Shown in pieces: positions 47,367 to 55,912 of a stretch of DNA of 64,000 nt. Under the pieces are notes generated by a model. The model made no database searches. It was not told the DNA's origin and was given only the letters and a program-made list of their open reading frames with translations. Origin of the DNA: Adlercreutzia shanghongiae (GTDB lineage: Bacteria > Actinomycetota > Coriobacteriia > Coriobacteriales > Eggerthellaceae); NCBI RefSeq assembly GCF_035830635.1, contig NZ_JAYMFI010000001.1, forward strand, positions 372,001-436,000, written 5' to 3'. A program made the position numbers and the translations under genes. Numbering within the stretch: position 1 is the first letter of the stretch; each line of letters starts with the position of its first letter.

Positions 47367-47786
47367 TTACCGTATTTGAGCAGAGCCACTAGACTCTGCC
47401 GCACTTCGGCGCTCGACCGCCAAAGCTTCACGCAAGAGCACGACCATGTTCTGCCTCACGGCGAGTTGATGCTCAAGATGCTCGATGCGCCCCTCAAGGC
47501 GACGAATACGCTCCATGGCCTCGTCCAAAGTCTCAACGGAATCTGCCCAACTACCCTCCGATGCTCTCGCTTCTCCGCATTGGGAAGCGCAGGAGGAATC
47601 AGAATCGTGGGCGCAACCGCTTTCGCAGCAATGGGTCAATGCACGAAGATTGAGTCCGCGTCGCTTTAGGTCATCCAAGACGCCGCCGCGGCGCGCCATC
47701 TTCTCGTCGATGATGCTCGCTCCCAGGGGCGTCAGAGCTGGTCCCATCCCAGAAACACCAGGAGCAAACACTCCCTCCACTGCCAT
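47367..47786 (-). CDS. Cys-rich coiled-coil protein of unknown function
   Basis: A 139-residue protein. The middle is Cys-rich (THCCESGCAHDSDSSCASQCGE, about residues 52-73), and the C-terminal 60 residues form a strongly charged helix (ETLDEAMERIRRLEGRIEHLEHQLAVRQ), probably a coiled coil. No signal peptide. I use the ATG at 47786 behind GAGGAGAGATTGCCG rather than the TTG two codons before it. It lies between hypA (34 bp) and the Tat Fe-S gene (46 bp) in one apparent operon, so metal handling or assembly of the Fe-S protein is possible. I do not recognise the family. Confidence 0.6.
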   Translation of the reverse strand: MAVEGVFAPGVSGMGPALTPLGASIIDEKMARRGGVLDDLKRRGLNLRALTHCCESGCAHDSDSSCASQCGEARASEGSWADSVETLDEAMERIRRLEGRIEHLEHQLAVRQNMVVLLREALAVERRSAAESSGSAQIR

Positions 47787-47820
47787 CGGCAATCTCTCCT
47801 CTCGTTCTCATCCAACTTAG

Positions 47821-48216
47821 CTAGCGTGCCATCAGGCGAAGAGAAGAATCAGCCGTCTCTGGAAGAGTTACCTCAATATTGTTGATGGTAAACTCCATAC
47901 CTGAATTCAACTTATAATCGCGCTCGGCGTGACATTGCGGACATATCCACGTGGTCTCGTCATAGACGTTCAGATGAAAAATACGGCCGCATTGATTGCA
48001 TTTCACGGTATAGGGAACTCGGTGGATAACCAGCTCCGCCTTCTCCGCGATCGTCCCGCGAGCCAACCACTCGAACATGGAGTCCATATAGGCCTCGACC
48101 ACATCACGATTGAAGCCAATGGTCATGTAGACAGTCTTCACCTCGGTAGCTTGCACGTCGGTCGCGTAATCGAGCACCGTATCAACAACTCGCCGCATAA
48201 GTGCCATCTCGTGCAT
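47821..48216 (-). CDS. hypA: Hydrogenase nickel-insertion protein HypA
   Basis: A 131-residue protein. It begins MHEMALM, the HypA signature in which Met1, His2 and Glu3 help bind nickel. The zinc domain has CNQC and, 18 residues on, CPQC. The N-terminal domain includes VKTVYMTIGF and an EAYMDSMFEWLARGT helix. HypA hands nickel to the hydrogenase large subunit together with HypB. GGGAGGAGACTCGGC precedes the ATG at 48216; the frame upstream to 48381 has no support. It is the first gene of the hypA / Cys-rich / Tat Fe-S cluster. Confidence 0.92.
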   Translation of the reverse strand: MHEMALMRRVVDTVLDYATDVQATEVKTVYMTIGFNRDVVEAYMDSMFEWLARGTIAEKAELVIHRVPYTVKCNQCGRIFHLNVYDETTWICPQCHAERDYKLNSGMEFTINNIEVTLPETADSSLRLMAR

Positions 48217-48548
48217 GCCGAGTCTCCTCCCTATACGCCTTCGCTCTAGCTGCATAGTATTCAGCCCATGGCGCATTCGCCCCTTCAGCTTCTGAATAGC
48301 AAATGCTGTTTCCGCATAAGCTAGAGCAGCTATTCGCATTGCAAATTGCCGACCGCTACAAGAGTCAGACGGCCATAGCAAAGTCGATGTGTTTCACCAG
48401 GCAATTTAAAAAATGCATAGCGAGAACTTCTATGTAGCATTCGAATACAACCCTTCAACCTAAATTGCTAGAATACGGGGATGGCGCGGGGACTGCACTT
48501 AACACGTCCCAAGGTAGATGCGTCAGGCAACAGGGAGTCCGGGGGATT
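48217..48548. promoter_or_regulatory. Divergent intergenic region, hypA / LysR
   Basis: 332 bp without a gene, AT-richer than its surroundings. It contains a near-perfect 15 bp palindrome, ATTCGCATTGCAAAT (about 48333-48347), and a TAGAAT about 80 bp before the LysR start. It must carry both promoters. No NikR-type site is seen here. Confidence 0.35.
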
Positions 48549-49460
48549 ATGCTAGATTATGCACGCGAGTTTCTCGTCCTCGCCAAGCAGTTGAATTTCG
48601 TACGCGCCGCAGAGGCCCTTCATGTTTCACAGCCCACACTCACCCGCCATATCGCCTACCTAGAGCAGGAGCTGGGCTTTAAGCTGTTCAACCGCAACCC
48701 TATGGCGCTTACCGCTGCAGGACAGAGCTTCTGTCACGCTATAAACGGCATCATCGATCAGCTCGACAGAGCCGTCGATCAAGGTCGGCGCATAGCCGCC
48801 GAAAACGGGTCTGGCATTCTCGTCAACTTAGTCATGTCATCAAATAATAAATTTGCCGATGTTATTTTCGAGGCCATGACCCTTTTTCACGAGCGCTTCC
48901 CCTACTCACCCATGCCCCGACTTTTCCAAGATCACACTATGGGCATCGAGCAATCGGTAATTGAGGGCAAAGTCGACATCGGACTCGTATTCACCAGGCC
49001 AACAAATCTGCCCGAAGGTTTTTCCAGCGTCCACTTGCTCGACTTGCCACTTATGGTGTATGTGCACGCCTGCAACCCTCTTGCCGAACGCGAATCAATT
49101 GCCGTGGAGGACCTGAGTAGCTGTCATCTCATCTGCCCCTCAAATCCCTATTTACAAACCACCTTCGAGGGCGCCATGGAAACCATGCGAGAGCATGGCA
49201 TCGAACCGCGATATCGCGTACGAGAAATTGACGAATTCGATCGCATCCCGTCGACCATTCAGCCTGACGAGATGCTCTTCAAAACTGCCTCTCACTTGTC
49301 CGCCGCCCCTCCGGCAACCTTCCTTGTGGCCAAGCGCTTCGTTGATCCTGCTCCTCTTTACCATGTCTATGCCGTGTACCGCACAGATGCCCGTGATCAC
49401 GCTCCGGGAGATTTCATCAGCATCTGCAAAAGCCTTATCGAAAACCGCCTGACCGACTAG
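48549..49460 (+). CDS. LysR-family transcriptional regulator
   Basis: A 303-residue protein with N-terminal HTH (EFLVLAKQLNFVRAAEALHVSQPTLTRHIAYLEQELGFKLFNR) and effector domain from about residue 92 (ILVNLVMSSNNKFADVIFEAM). I start at the ATG at 48549, where LysR homology begins; CCGGGGGATT lies upstream. An upstream frame to 48465 adds 28 residues of unlikely sequence. It is divergent from hypA and lies 166 bp before the LytTR/GHKL pair. Targets could be either side. Confidence 0.87.
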   Translation: MLDYAREFLVLAKQLNFVRAAEALHVSQPTLTRHIAYLEQELGFKLFNRNPMALTAAGQSFCHAINGIIDQLDRAVDQGRRIAAENGSGILVNLVMSSNNKFADVIFEAMTLFHERFPYSPMPRLFQDHTMGIEQSVIEGKVDIGLVFTRPTNLPEGFSSVHLLDLPLMVYVHACNPLAERESIAVEDLSSCHLICPSNPYLQTTFEGAMETMREHGIEPRYRVREIDEFDRIPSTIQPDEMLFKTASHLSAAPPATFLVAKRFVDPAPLYHVYAVYRTDARDHAPGDFISICKSLIENRLTD

Positions 49461-49626
49461 TCGCAGAGGCTATCCGACAATGGCTTGCATTGCGTTGCTG
49501 CCCGCTCTCCGACTCTAGATATCCCAGCAAAACTCTCAGATGAGATGTCCTCGATGCCTGCTTTGCTATACTACAGCTCCACGAGCGTCAATCGTCTTAT
49601 CATCCAGTGCGGAGGCCGTAGTTACC

Positions 49627-50370
49627 ATGGACAAAGAGAGCCGCCCCGAAGACGCCGTTATCGACGTCGCCATTGTTGACGACGACGAAAACGCGCGGTT
49701 CCGCATTCGCCAACTTCTTCAGAATTTAGCTGTCGATATGGGCCTTGGTCTCTCACTTCGCGAATATCCATCTGGAATGGCCTTCATGCTCGACCCGCCA
49801 CCTACGCTCGACCTTTTGCTGACTGATATCGATATGCCCCACGCCAGCGGCCTAGAAACGGCAGCGTTCGCCCGGAGCCAATTCGGCGAAGTCGCCATCG
49901 TACTAGTAACCGCCTATGAAGAATATGCTGTGGAGGGGTATTCCGTACAGGCCCGTAGATACCTTCTGAAGCCCGTCGGCCAAGATCGGTTCTATCGAGA
50001 AATCGCCCCCCTCCTACAAGAGATAGCGACCGCCGAGGCCGACTCCGTCGTAGTGCGCCTGCCGCACGGGATGCGCGTTCTTCGAATACGAGACATCTTG
50101 TACATAGCCACCGCCCCTAAAAAACGTGTTGAGATCAAGACCCGCACTGACAGCTTTTTGCTGCGAGGAGCTATCTCCGAATGGGAAAACCAGCTTCCCA
50201 GCTATAGATTCTTTCGGTGCCATAGCGGCTTTCTCGTGAACATGAGCGCTGTGCGACAAGTTGAGACGAACGAGCTCGAGCTCATATCGAGCGAAAGAAT
50301 TCCGCTGAGCAAACATCGACGACGCGCTTTTCTCGAATTTTTCGCAGCGTACATGGGAACTGTTTTATGA
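49627..50370 (+). CDS. LytTR-family response regulator
   Basis: A 247-residue protein. The receiver domain has acidic DDDE (18-21), phosphoacceptor Asp67 (LLTDIDMP), TAYEEYAVEGY and KPV (Lys). The LytTR DNA-binding domain spans about 145-245 (GMRVLRIRDILYIATAPKKRVEIKTRTDSFLLRGAISEWENQL, then FFRCHSGFLVNMSAV). AgrA/LytR-type regulators bind imperfect direct repeats. A TATACT -10 element lies at 49567. Its stop overlaps the start of the sensor kinase (ATGATGG), so the two form a pair. The flavoprotein gene downstream is the nearest candidate target. The start at 49627 has GGAGG 11 bases upstream. Confidence 0.9.
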   Translation: MDKESRPEDAVIDVAIVDDDENARFRIRQLLQNLAVDMGLGLSLREYPSGMAFMLDPPPTLDLLLTDIDMPHASGLETAAFARSQFGEVAIVLVTAYEEYAVEGYSVQARRYLLKPVGQDRFYREIAPLLQEIATAEADSVVVRLPHGMRVLRIRDILYIATAPKKRVEIKTRTDSFLLRGAISEWENQLPSYRFFRCHSGFLVNMSAVRQVETNELELISSERIPLSKHRRRAFLEFFAAYMGTVL

Positions 50371-51680
50371 TGGATCTTATCCAGCTGTCCACGTTCACCA
50401 TCGCAGTCGCTAAGGCCCTGCCCGGTACGCTCCTTCTTCTGTGGGGAGGTTCGGGCCCCTGGCGTTTTTCAAGCAAGATTCTCAACGCCGTCCTGATTAT
50501 TGGTTTTGCTGCTTGCTATTACTGTCTCGCCTTTGCGCTAAAGCCGGTGGTCTACATTGACACCGCCATCGGCGTTTGTCTTCTCGCCATGGAGACTACT
50601 TGCCTTCTCTTTCGACGCCCCCTAGGTATAAGCTGTATGCTCGGGGCAGCAAGCGCCCTGTGCTTGCAGATGATGCAGGCGCTTGTTATTGCCGCCATTC
50701 ACGCAACGGTGGGCGATGTTGAGACCTTTGTCGCCTCATTTTCCTGGCCCAATATGCTCATAGAGCCGATTTGCTGCCTGCTATCCCTTCCTGTGGTAGC
50801 TCTTGTCAGGCATTACGTTTTGGCAGACGGGGGCACGACCCTGCGTCCCGCTCAACTCGCCTGGCTCATCCCCCCGCTGTGCGTCTACCTCTGCGTCACG
50901 CTTTGGCAGATTCCCAATTTCGAAGAAACGTATCTGGAAATAGATTGGATGCCGCTTCTGCTTATGGCCGTCATGACCATCTCCGGTGTTTCGGCGATCA
51001 TCTTTCCCCTCTACATGATCCATGAGGCGCAACGTCGTTTCGAGCTTGAAAAGCTTGAATCTGATGCTAGGCACTACTACGAGTCCATGCTGGAGCAGCG
51101 CGCCAAAGACGATGAGGTGCGTCGCCTTGTGCACGACATGCGAAACCAAATCGCATGCATACTCGAGACCGTTGATCCGAATTCCAAAGTTAGTCACCTC
51201 ACCGATCTCGAGGAACAAGTCTCGCGATTACGTTTTGTCAACTACACCGGCAACCCCACCGTCGACGCCGTGCTCAATCAGAAAAGGAGGCTATCCCTCA
51301 GTCGCTCTATCGACTATCACGTGACACCGTTCAATCTTTCCGCTCTGAGCATACCGAGCATCGACCTGTGCTCCTTGTTTGGCAATGCCCTCGATAACGC
51401 CATCGAAGCTTGCGAGTCGCTCCCACCGGACATCAAGCCTTATGTCGACGTCAAGATTTCTCAAAGAGGCGGCCATTTGGTTATCGTCTTCGCTAATCCA
51501 TGCCTCCTATGCGATAGACATTCCATTGATCCTAAAAGCCTGGGCACGACAAAGCACGATGAGTGCTCCCACGGTTTCGGCCTGTCAAGCATGGCCCATG
51601 TCGTCGAAAAGAATGGCGGCGGGATGGCTATCGACGCGACGGAAGGTGTGTTCCGCGTCTCAATCATGCTGCCCAGTTAG
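50367..51680 (+). CDS. GHKL-type (AgrC-like) membrane sensor kinase
   Basis: A 437-residue protein. About 6-7 hydrophobic segments fill residues 1-220, as in AgrC and other peptide-sensing or ligand-sensing GHKL kinases. The dimer region has VRRLVHDMRNQI with the likely phospho-His. The ATPase domain has LFGNALDNAIEACE (N box) and HGFGLSSMAHVVEKNGG (G box). The ATG overlaps the LytTR gene stop. No agrD-type peptide gene is seen nearby, so the signal may be a small molecule such as the flavoprotein substrate. Confidence 0.9.
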   Translation: MMDLIQLSTFTIAVAKALPGTLLLLWGGSGPWRFSSKILNAVLIIGFAACYYCLAFALKPVVYIDTAIGVCLLAMETTCLLFRRPLGISCMLGAASALCLQMMQALVIAAIHATVGDVETFVASFSWPNMLIEPICCLLSLPVVALVRHYVLADGGTTLRPAQLAWLIPPLCVYLCVTLWQIPNFEETYLEIDWMPLLLMAVMTISGVSAIIFPLYMIHEAQRRFELEKLESDARHYYESMLEQRAKDDEVRRLVHDMRNQIACILETVDPNSKVSHLTDLEEQVSRLRFVNYTGNPTVDAVLNQKRRLSLSRSIDYHVTPFNLSALSIPSIDLCSLFGNALDNAIEACESLPPDIKPYVDVKISQRGGHLVIVFANPCLLCDRHSIDPKSLGTTKHDECSHGFGLSSMAHVVEKNGGGMAIDATEGVFRVSIMLPS

Positions 51681-51774
51681 GCCACACTGAAGGCCAATCA
51701 GGGCAAAAGAGCCTTCAGCACCCTCGCCCCTCCTATGATGCCCCTACCTGCAAAAGCCAAAATAGGAGGGTACT

Positions 51775-53577
51775 ATGAGCAGCATTTCGCGCAGAAGCTT
51801 TTTGGGCGGCGCCGTTTTCGCGGGTCTTTCCGCAGGAGCCATGGGGCTCGCCGGCTGTGCTTCCGGATCGGAGGCAAAAATCCAAACCGCCGACACAGGC
51901 AACGTTGCCACAGAGGGTACGCCATCATTCTTAATCAAGCCCGAGCCCTACACGGAATGGGCCGACGAGCTTGGCGCCGACGTTGTAGTCATCGGCCAGG
52001 GTCTTGCCGGCGTCTGTGCGGCACGAAAAGCCTTGGAGGATGGCGCGAAAGTCATCGCTGTGGAGCAGGCCGAGACACCGCTCTACCGCTCTGCCCAATT
52101 CGGCGTTATCAATAGCGAGTTCCAGAAGTCTGTGGGCCATGAGTTCTCCGATGAGGAAGTGACCCACATCATCGATGCCCTTATGGTGAATTTCGGACAG
52201 CGCGCCGATCGAAAGATCTGGCAGCGATGGGCCGCAGAGTCGGGCGCCATCTTCGATTGGATGATCTCAGCCATGCCCGACTACCTTGTCATCGACCCGC
52301 GCGAGAACAACGACAACGTTGGCCTTAAGTTCGATCTGGAAACCGAAACAGTTACCGACCTGGAGGGCAACACCACCGATGCCGACGGCAAGCCTTATTA
52401 CGCCATCACTATCAACAACTGGCCAGGCAATCCCGAAATTGATAACAGCACCGAGAAGTATCCCGTGTGGGAGGGCCCCTGCGAGCTCCTTCCCAAGCAG
52501 GATCCTTGGATGGACGCCGTTATGGAAACCTTCGCCGCCGACGGCAATATGACCCAGCTGTTCTCCACCTGGGGACGTCAGCTGATTACCGACGATAGCG
52601 GCCGTGTGGTGGGCGTATTTGTCGAGGACATCGACGGCAACATAACCAAGATCAATGCAAACAAGGGCGTTGTCATCGCCACGGGCGGCTATCTGAGCAA
52701 CCAGGAAATGGCCGACACCTATGCAAAGGAAGTGGCACTGTTCCCCAACAATGTCTGGTTCCAAACGGATGCCAAAGGAGAGCTGAGCACCAACGGCTCT
52801 GGCATCTGCATGGGCGCCTGGGCCGGCGGTGCTATCGATGACATACCCCACGCCTTCATTCTTCATGGCTTCGGCGGCGGTCTCGGCCAAGACCCTTATC
52901 TGCTGTTCAACAACCGTGGAGAGCGCTTCATGAATGAGGCAGTCCTGCCCAATCTGGTGAGTACTGCTGTGGGCCACTGCCCCGATGGTCACTGCTGGCA
53001 GATTTTCGACGACAACTATGCCGAGCAGGTACACGCCTTCCAGGGCGGCCATGCAGGATACTGGAAGATCGTCGACAGCATGGACAACCAGCCGTGGGGT
53101 AATTTCTGCGAAGGTGCTGGCATGAAGACGCGCGCCGACGTCGAAGCGGGATCCGACTTCGTCTGCAATACATTGGAAGAAGTCGCCGAGAAGACCGGGG
53201 TGCCCGCCGAAACCCTTAAAGCCACCGTCGAGCGTTACAACCAGCTAGCCGAACAAGGCCTCGATGTCGACTTCGGGAAAGACCCTCGTCGCCTCTTTCC
53301 CCTCACCACTCCCCCGTTCTATGTGAAGGAGTTCACCGCTAACGGTGCCGGCATGGCGGCAGAGACGGTGTTCTCTTCCCTGAATGGCCTGAAGTCGAAC
53401 TGCGAAGCACAAGTGCTCAATGCGGAGGGAAGCCCAGTGCCCGGTTTGTTCGTCTGCGGAAACAGCCAGGGATCCCGGTTTGCCTTCGACTATCCCGTAA
53501 CCTATATGGGAACCTCCCATGGCTTGGCTATGACCTATGGCTACATTGCCGGAATGAACGCCGCTGCTGGCATGTAG
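51775..53577 (+). CDS. Tat-exported FAD-dependent reductase (fumarate/urocanate reductase-like), stand-alone
   Basis: A 600-residue lipoprotein with Tat motif SRRSFLGG (5-12) and lipobox GLAGC. The FAD site is DVVVIGQGLAGVCAARKALEDGAKVIAVEQ (about residues 64-93), with a second signature GLFVCGNSQGSRFAFDYPVTYMGTSHGLAMTYGYIAG near the end. The substrate domain contains HGFGGGLGQDPYLLFNNRGERFMNE. There are no CxxCH motifs and no cytochrome gene follows, unlike the pair at 36437, so its electron donor is encoded elsewhere. It lies 94 bp after the GHKL kinase, which probably senses its inducer. AGGAGGGTACT precedes the ATG. Confidence 0.9.
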   Translation: MSSISRRSFLGGAVFAGLSAGAMGLAGCASGSEAKIQTADTGNVATEGTPSFLIKPEPYTEWADELGADVVVIGQGLAGVCAARKALEDGAKVIAVEQAETPLYRSAQFGVINSEFQKSVGHEFSDEEVTHIIDALMVNFGQRADRKIWQRWAAESGAIFDWMISAMPDYLVIDPRENNDNVGLKFDLETETVTDLEGNTTDADGKPYYAITINNWPGNPEIDNSTEKYPVWEGPCELLPKQDPWMDAVMETFAADGNMTQLFSTWGRQLITDDSGRVVGVFVEDIDGNITKINANKGVVIATGGYLSNQEMADTYAKEVALFPNNVWFQTDAKGELSTNGSGICMGAWAGGAIDDIPHAFILHGFGGGLGQDPYLLFNNRGERFMNEAVLPNLVSTAVGHCPDGHCWQIFDDNYAEQVHAFQGGHAGYWKIVDSMDNQPWGNFCEGAGMKTRADVEAGSDFVCNTLEEVAEKTGVPAETLKATVERYNQLAEQGLDVDFGKDPRRLFPLTTPPFYVKEFTANGAGMAAETVFSSLNGLKSNCEAQVLNAEGSPVPGLFVCGNSQGSRFAFDYPVTYMGTSHGLAMTYGYIAGMNAAAGM

Positions 53578-53608
53578 CCTGCCTCCAGCAAAACCGCCCC
53601 TCCCTCCC

Positions 53609-53634
53609 ACGGCCGCCTTCGGGCGGCCGTTTTG
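53609..53634 (+). terminator. Terminator of the flavoprotein gene 51775
   Basis: ACGGCCGCC, TTCG tetraloop, GGCGGCCGT, then TTTGG. 32 bp after the stop. Confidence 0.8.
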
Positions 53635-53698
53635 GTGCTGAGCGTATTCCTTCGCCGCCTTGCTATACTCTCTTCATCATTTCTCGAGGAGGAACGCC

Positions 53699-54244
53699 TT
53701 GAACGAACTTGCCGTACTTGACGCCATTCAGCTCATGCACACGCCGTGGCTCAATTCTGTGGTGGCCGCTTACACGAGCACGAGCAACGCCGGGCAGATC
53801 TGGATTCTGCTCGGATTGGTGCTCGCCCTCATTCCCAAGACGCGAAGGCTCGGCATCGCGGTTCTTGTCGCACTCGTGATCGGCGCTGTAATCACCAGCG
53901 GCATCATAAAGCCGCTGCTCATGCGTCCGCGCCCCTGCGATGTGAATCCCTTTGTGGACATGATCGTCCCCCGACCCCACGGCTCGTCGTTTCCCTCGGG
54001 GCACACCACCGCGGCTTTCGCCGCCTTCGGAGCCCTTCTGTTTTCGAAAGGCCCGCGCCCGCTCGTCATCGCCGTGGGCATCGCCGCAGCGCTCATGGCC
54101 TTCACGCGTCTGTACTGTTATGTGCACTATCCCACCGACGTGCTCGCCGGCCTTATCGTCGGCCTTCTAGCAGGCCTTGCCGCCGCCAAGATCGTTGAAT
54201 CCATCGTTCAGAGAAGACACCGGAAGCGAGAATCCGCCGTCTAG
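53699..54244 (+). CDS. PAP2-family membrane phosphatase
   Basis: A 181-residue membrane protein with about 5 hydrophobic segments. The three catalytic motifs are complete: KPLLMRPRP (KxxxxxxRP), PSGHT and RLYCYVHYPTDVLAG (RxxxxxHxxxD). It should remove phosphate from a lipid such as undecaprenyl pyrophosphate or phosphatidic acid at the outer face. TTG start at 53699, chosen because GAGGAGGAACGCC lies directly before it. A TATACT -10 box lies at 53664. Confidence 0.88.
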   Translation: MNELAVLDAIQLMHTPWLNSVVAAYTSTSNAGQIWILLGLVLALIPKTRRLGIAVLVALVIGAVITSGIIKPLLMRPRPCDVNPFVDMIVPRPHGSSFPSGHTTAAFAAFGALLFSKGPRPLVIAVGIAAALMAFTRLYCYVHYPTDVLAGLIVGLLAGLAAAKIVESIVQRRHRKRESAV

Positions 54245-54312
54245 ATTCCTTCTCTATCTAATCAACTGCTCAATGCCACTATGCTCATTCGGCCAATATC
54301 TCCTTCCCCTTG

Positions 54313-54340
54313 TTCCCTTATTTTTTCCCTTATTCCCTTA
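54313..54340. repeat. TTCCCTTA repeats before the Schlafen-like gene
   Basis: TTCCCTTA at 54313, 54325 and 54333, separated by T-runs, 40-65 bp before the start of the 54380 gene. They may be an operator for its C-terminal winged helix, or slippage-prone DNA. Confidence 0.45.
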
Positions 54341-54379
54341 TTTTTCGTTATTGTGAAAAGAAACAGGAAAGGGGCCACA

Positions 54380-55786
54380 ATGGATCGTCCAACATTTGAA
54401 TCAATTCTCCAGCAAGGCGAATCCTCAACGGTAGAGTTCAAACGTTGCGGCGGCACACCAAGCCATGATACGCTGGAGACAATCTGCTCGTTCGCGAACC
54501 GAAGCGGAGGCAGCATCTTCCTGGGTGTGTCAGCTATGGGCGAAGTCCTGGGCATACCATCAGGCAGCACGCTCGAAATTGAGCGGAATCTCATCAACTG
54601 CACGTACAACCCCAATCTTTTCAACATGCCGCCCAGTCTCGAATTCGAGCAAATCGAATTCGATGGCAAAATCGTGTTGCGCGTCTGGGTGCCTCCCACC
54701 CAGGGCGTCTTTCGACTAAAAGGCCACGTGCTGGACCGGTTGGCAGACGCTGATGTGGAGCTTAAGAGCGACACCCAAATTGCCGCTCTCTACTTGAGGA
54801 AGTACGCCATTTTTACCGAACAGCACATCTTTCCTCATCTGCGCATGGAGGACCTCGATTCCTCGCTTATCGACCGCTGCCGCAAGATGGCAGCAGGTCG
54901 CAGGCCAGGCCACCCTTGGACGAACATGAATGACATTGAGCTTTTGCGAAGCGCCCAGCTCTACACGAGAGATATAGAAACCGGCGCTGAAGGACTCAAT
55001 CGCGCAGCAGCGCTGCTCCTGGGAAAAGACGAAGTCGTTCTAGCCGCGTGCCCCGCCTATAAGACGGACGCCATCTATCGGCACGATCAGCCGGACCGCT
55101 ACGACGACAGAGAAACCGTGAGAACCAACCTCATTGATTCCTACGACCAGCTCCATGCGTTCTGCGCAAAGCATCTTCCTGACCCCTTTTACCTTGAAGG
55201 CAGCCTTCGAGTGAGCGTACGAGATATCGTCGTGCGAGAAGTGGTCTCGAATGTTCTCATTCATCGCGAGTTCACGAGCCCCTTTCCCGCTAAGCTCATC
55301 ATCGATGAGGTTGGATTGAGGACCGAAAATGCCAGCCGCGCTCTCTTCGAGGGACGGCTGACACTTTCCGATTTCAATCCCATGCCCAAAAACCCTATCA
55401 TTGCGAACTTCTTCGTTCAGATTGGCTACGCCGAAGAGCTGGGAAGCGGCCTGCGCAACCTAGAAAAGTACTCGAAGCCCTTTTTGGGAGGCGATCCGGT
55501 ATTGGACGAGGGGGACATTTTCCGGACGCTTGTGCCCCGAAAAGCGAAATCCATAGAAGCAGTCAGCGCCGCCAAGGCTCCAAAAGAGCAAACCCGGTTG
55601 AGCATACTCGCGCTGTTGGAAAAACGAGGCTCTCTGTCAGCTGTCGAGGCCGCCACCGCAGTGCACGTCACCTCAAAAACCGCAGCGAAGTACCTTAAAG
55701 GACTCGTCGAAGAAGGCCTTGCGGCTCCCGACGGCAACACAAGAACAAGACGCTACTATCGCACAGAAATCTCCAGGAGCAATTGA
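54380..55786 (+). CDS. AlbA_2 (Schlafen-like)/RecG-type ATP-binding regulator
   Basis: A 468-residue protein. The N-terminal AlbA_2 domain has ESSTVEFKRCGGTPSHDTLETICSFANRSGGSIFLGVSAMGEVLGI (about 12-60). The centre has SVRDIVVREVVSNVLIHREFTSPFPAKLIIDEVG, the ATP-binding domain of this family, followed by NPIIANFFVQIGYAEELGSGLRNLEKY. The last 65 residues form a winged helix (RLSILALLEKRGSLSAVEAATAVHVTSKTAAKYLKGLVEEGL). Such proteins are transcription regulators or defence-linked, and are often spread horizontally. I start at 54380 (AGGAAAGGGG); the upstream extension to 54281 crosses the repeats. Confidence 0.85.
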   Translation: MDRPTFESILQQGESSTVEFKRCGGTPSHDTLETICSFANRSGGSIFLGVSAMGEVLGIPSGSTLEIERNLINCTYNPNLFNMPPSLEFEQIEFDGKIVLRVWVPPTQGVFRLKGHVLDRLADADVELKSDTQIAALYLRKYAIFTEQHIFPHLRMEDLDSSLIDRCRKMAAGRRPGHPWTNMNDIELLRSAQLYTRDIETGAEGLNRAAALLLGKDEVVLAACPAYKTDAIYRHDQPDRYDDRETVRTNLIDSYDQLHAFCAKHLPDPFYLEGSLRVSVRDIVVREVVSNVLIHREFTSPFPAKLIIDEVGLRTENASRALFEGRLTLSDFNPMPKNPIIANFFVQIGYAEELGSGLRNLEKYSKPFLGGDPVLDEGDIFRTLVPRKAKSIEAVSAAKAPKEQTRLSILALLEKRGSLSAVEAATAVHVTSKTAAKYLKGLVEEGLAAPDGNTRTRRYYRTEISRSN

Positions 55787-55912
55787 GAGAGATACCGTAG
55801 AGGGGCCTTGCCGACGCTTTTCCCTACCGAACGGGAACAGATGCGGCCGCCTTTTGACTTGTAGTTAGCTCCAAGGTTTATGGTAGGACCGTTACCGTTG
55901 AAAGGATGTGCC

